A stretch of DNA of 6,411 nucleotides, taken from contig DMYC01000103.1 in NCBI GenBank assembly GCA_003482695.1, positions 1 to 6,411 of the forward strand. Direction: 5' to 3'. Shown in pieces: positions 5,645-6,411 of the stretch. The stretch is from Clostridiales bacterium UBA8960 (GTDB lineage: Bacteria > Bacillota > Clostridia > Peptostreptococcales > Acidaminobacteraceae). A program made the position numbers and the translations under genes. Each line of letters begins with the position of its first letter. Within the stretch, counting starts at the first letter, position 1. The notes below the pieces were generated by a model. That model was not told where the DNA came from, made no database searches, and was given only the letters and a program-made list of their open reading frames with translations.

Positions 5645-6411
5645 ATGAAAAAAGAGCATAAACTTTTTGTTGAGTTTTTACCTTACTTAAAGGAAATCAT
5701 GCAAAAAGACATTATGGCATCCGTTACAGATCTAAACCACTTCATAGCATATGCACCAGGTGACGCACTCGATGTCAAGGCAAAAAAAGGCATGCCGATT
5801 CCAGATGGAGACCCTTTAAGAGCAACCATCAGCAACAATCAAATTATCACTGCTGTCGTTCCAAAGGAAGTTTATGGAACACCATTTAGGGCTGTTACAT
5901 ATCCGATTCGAAACAAGAAAGGCATTTGTATAGGCGCTGTTGGAATCGCAGAAAGCTTAGCAAAAGAGCAAGGCATTAAAGAAGCCCTTGATCGTATTAT
6001 CGAGAGAATTACAGCATCTAATGAAGGCATCTCAAAAATCAGCGTTGATGTTGGCCATATGTCATATGGCATTCAAGAACTGTCAAGTGTCGTTGAAGAA
6101 GTCAATGCATCAGTAGTTGAGATCACAGATTTGTCGGAAAACATAAGCTCTAGTGTTGACTCCGTTGCAAAAGCAAGCCAAAATGTCATTAAGGAAGCAG
6201 AAGATGGCATTGTCGCTGTAAAAAACATCAATTCTACATTAGCTGTGACAGTAGATGAAATTTTAAAGGTTCGAGAGCAAATAGAACATCTATTCACTTC
6301 AATTGAAAATGCCAACAAGACCGTTTCTCTCATAAATAACATAGCAGAGCAAACCAATTTGCTGGCTCTAAATGCAAGTATTGAGGCAGCAAGAGCGGGC
6401 GAGCATGGCAG
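5645..6411 (+). CDS. Soluble methyl-accepting chemotaxis protein with N-terminal PAS/Cache-like sensor (3' end beyond window)
   Basis: A cytoplasmic chemoreceptor that should control the CheA kinase and so flagellar rotation. The frame is open from ATG 5645 for 255 codons and leaves the window. No signal peptide or membrane helix is present. Residues about 1-105 form a compact sensor with [20 protein letters not shown] and [22 protein letters not shown], ending in GAVGIAES, as in small PAS/Cache-like modules of Bacillota soluble chemoreceptors (YfmS of Bacillus subtilis is a comparable short soluble receptor). From about 108 it is a long coiled coil reaching the conserved CheA/CheW-binding tip, [19 protein letters not shown] (235-253). 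About 25-100 residues of the descending helix are probably missing. GGAGGT lies only three bases before the ATG, slightly tight but the best site in reach. The ligand is unknown. Its position after the arginase gene hints at a nitrogen or amino-acid signal, which is inference only. Confidence 0.92.
   Translation, partial: MKKEHKLFVEFLPYLKEIMQKDIMASVTDLNHFIAYAPGDALDVKAKKGMPIPDGDPLRATISNNQIITAVVPKEVYGTPFRAVTYPIRNKKGICIGAVGIAESLAKEQGIKEALDRIIERITASNEGISKISVDVGHMSYGIQELSSVVEEVNASVVEITDLSENISSSVDSVAKASQNVIKEAEDGIVAVKNINSTLAVTVDEILKVREQIEHLFTSIENANKTVSLINNIAEQTNLLALNASIEAARAGEHG

Noticed and set aside
6073..6357. 94-codon minus-strand frame opposite the chemoreceptor coiled coil
   Set aside because: It is antisense to the conserved signalling domain and is a shadow of the heptad-rich sequence.

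Overview
The window looks like a chromosomal segment of a low-GC, motile Gram-positive bacterium (Bacillota, probably a clostridium-like or bacillus-like lineage). The reasons are strong GGAGG-type ribosome sites on most genes, a TTG start backed by a perfect Shine-Dalgarno, TTGACA/TATAAT-type and extended -10 promoters, a RocF-type arginase and a soluble chemoreceptor. I cannot name a genus. There are five protein genes, two of them cut by the window edges. I see no mobile element, CRISPR array, tRNA or rRNA. No gene-free stretch exceeds about 235 bases.

Layout. (1) 1-2012, minus strand: a membrane-bound c-di-GMP enzyme with TM, dCache, TM, HAMP, GGDEF and the start of an EAL domain; its C-terminus lies beyond base 1. 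(2) 2013-2086: a short gap with that gene's promoter and a perfect 13-bp palindrome inside the promoter. (3) 2087-2971, minus: a ten-helix EamA/DMT-family exporter-type permease. (4) 2972-3177: a divergent control region whose two outward promoters have nearly the same -10/+1 sequence, plus several inverted repeats. (5) 3178-4410, plus: SstT, the Na+/serine-threonine symporter, followed by a clear intrinsic terminator. (6) 4451-4645: the arginase control region, with a near-consensus sigma-A promoter and two palindromes in the leader. (7) 4646-5557, plus: arginase (rocF) with all metal ligands intact. (8) 5558-5644: a compact 87-bp junction packing a palindrome, a possible promoter, a terminator hairpin and the ribosome site of the next gene. 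(9) 5645 to the end, plus: a soluble methyl-accepting chemotaxis protein with a small PAS/Cache-like sensor, cut just after its signalling tip.

How the genes may work together (inference): the plus-strand genes fit amino-acid acquisition and breakdown (Ser/Thr uptake; arginine to ornithine and urea), with a cytoplasmic chemoreceptor alongside that may report a related metabolic state. The minus-strand genes pair a small-molecule permease with an extracellular-ligand-sensing c-di-GMP enzyme that would tune motility versus attachment. The divergent eamA/sstT promoters look co-controlled. All coding families are well known. The less ordinary content is in the regulatory DNA: the twin divergent promoters, the operator-like palindromes, and the terminator/promoter overlap before the chemoreceptor gene.
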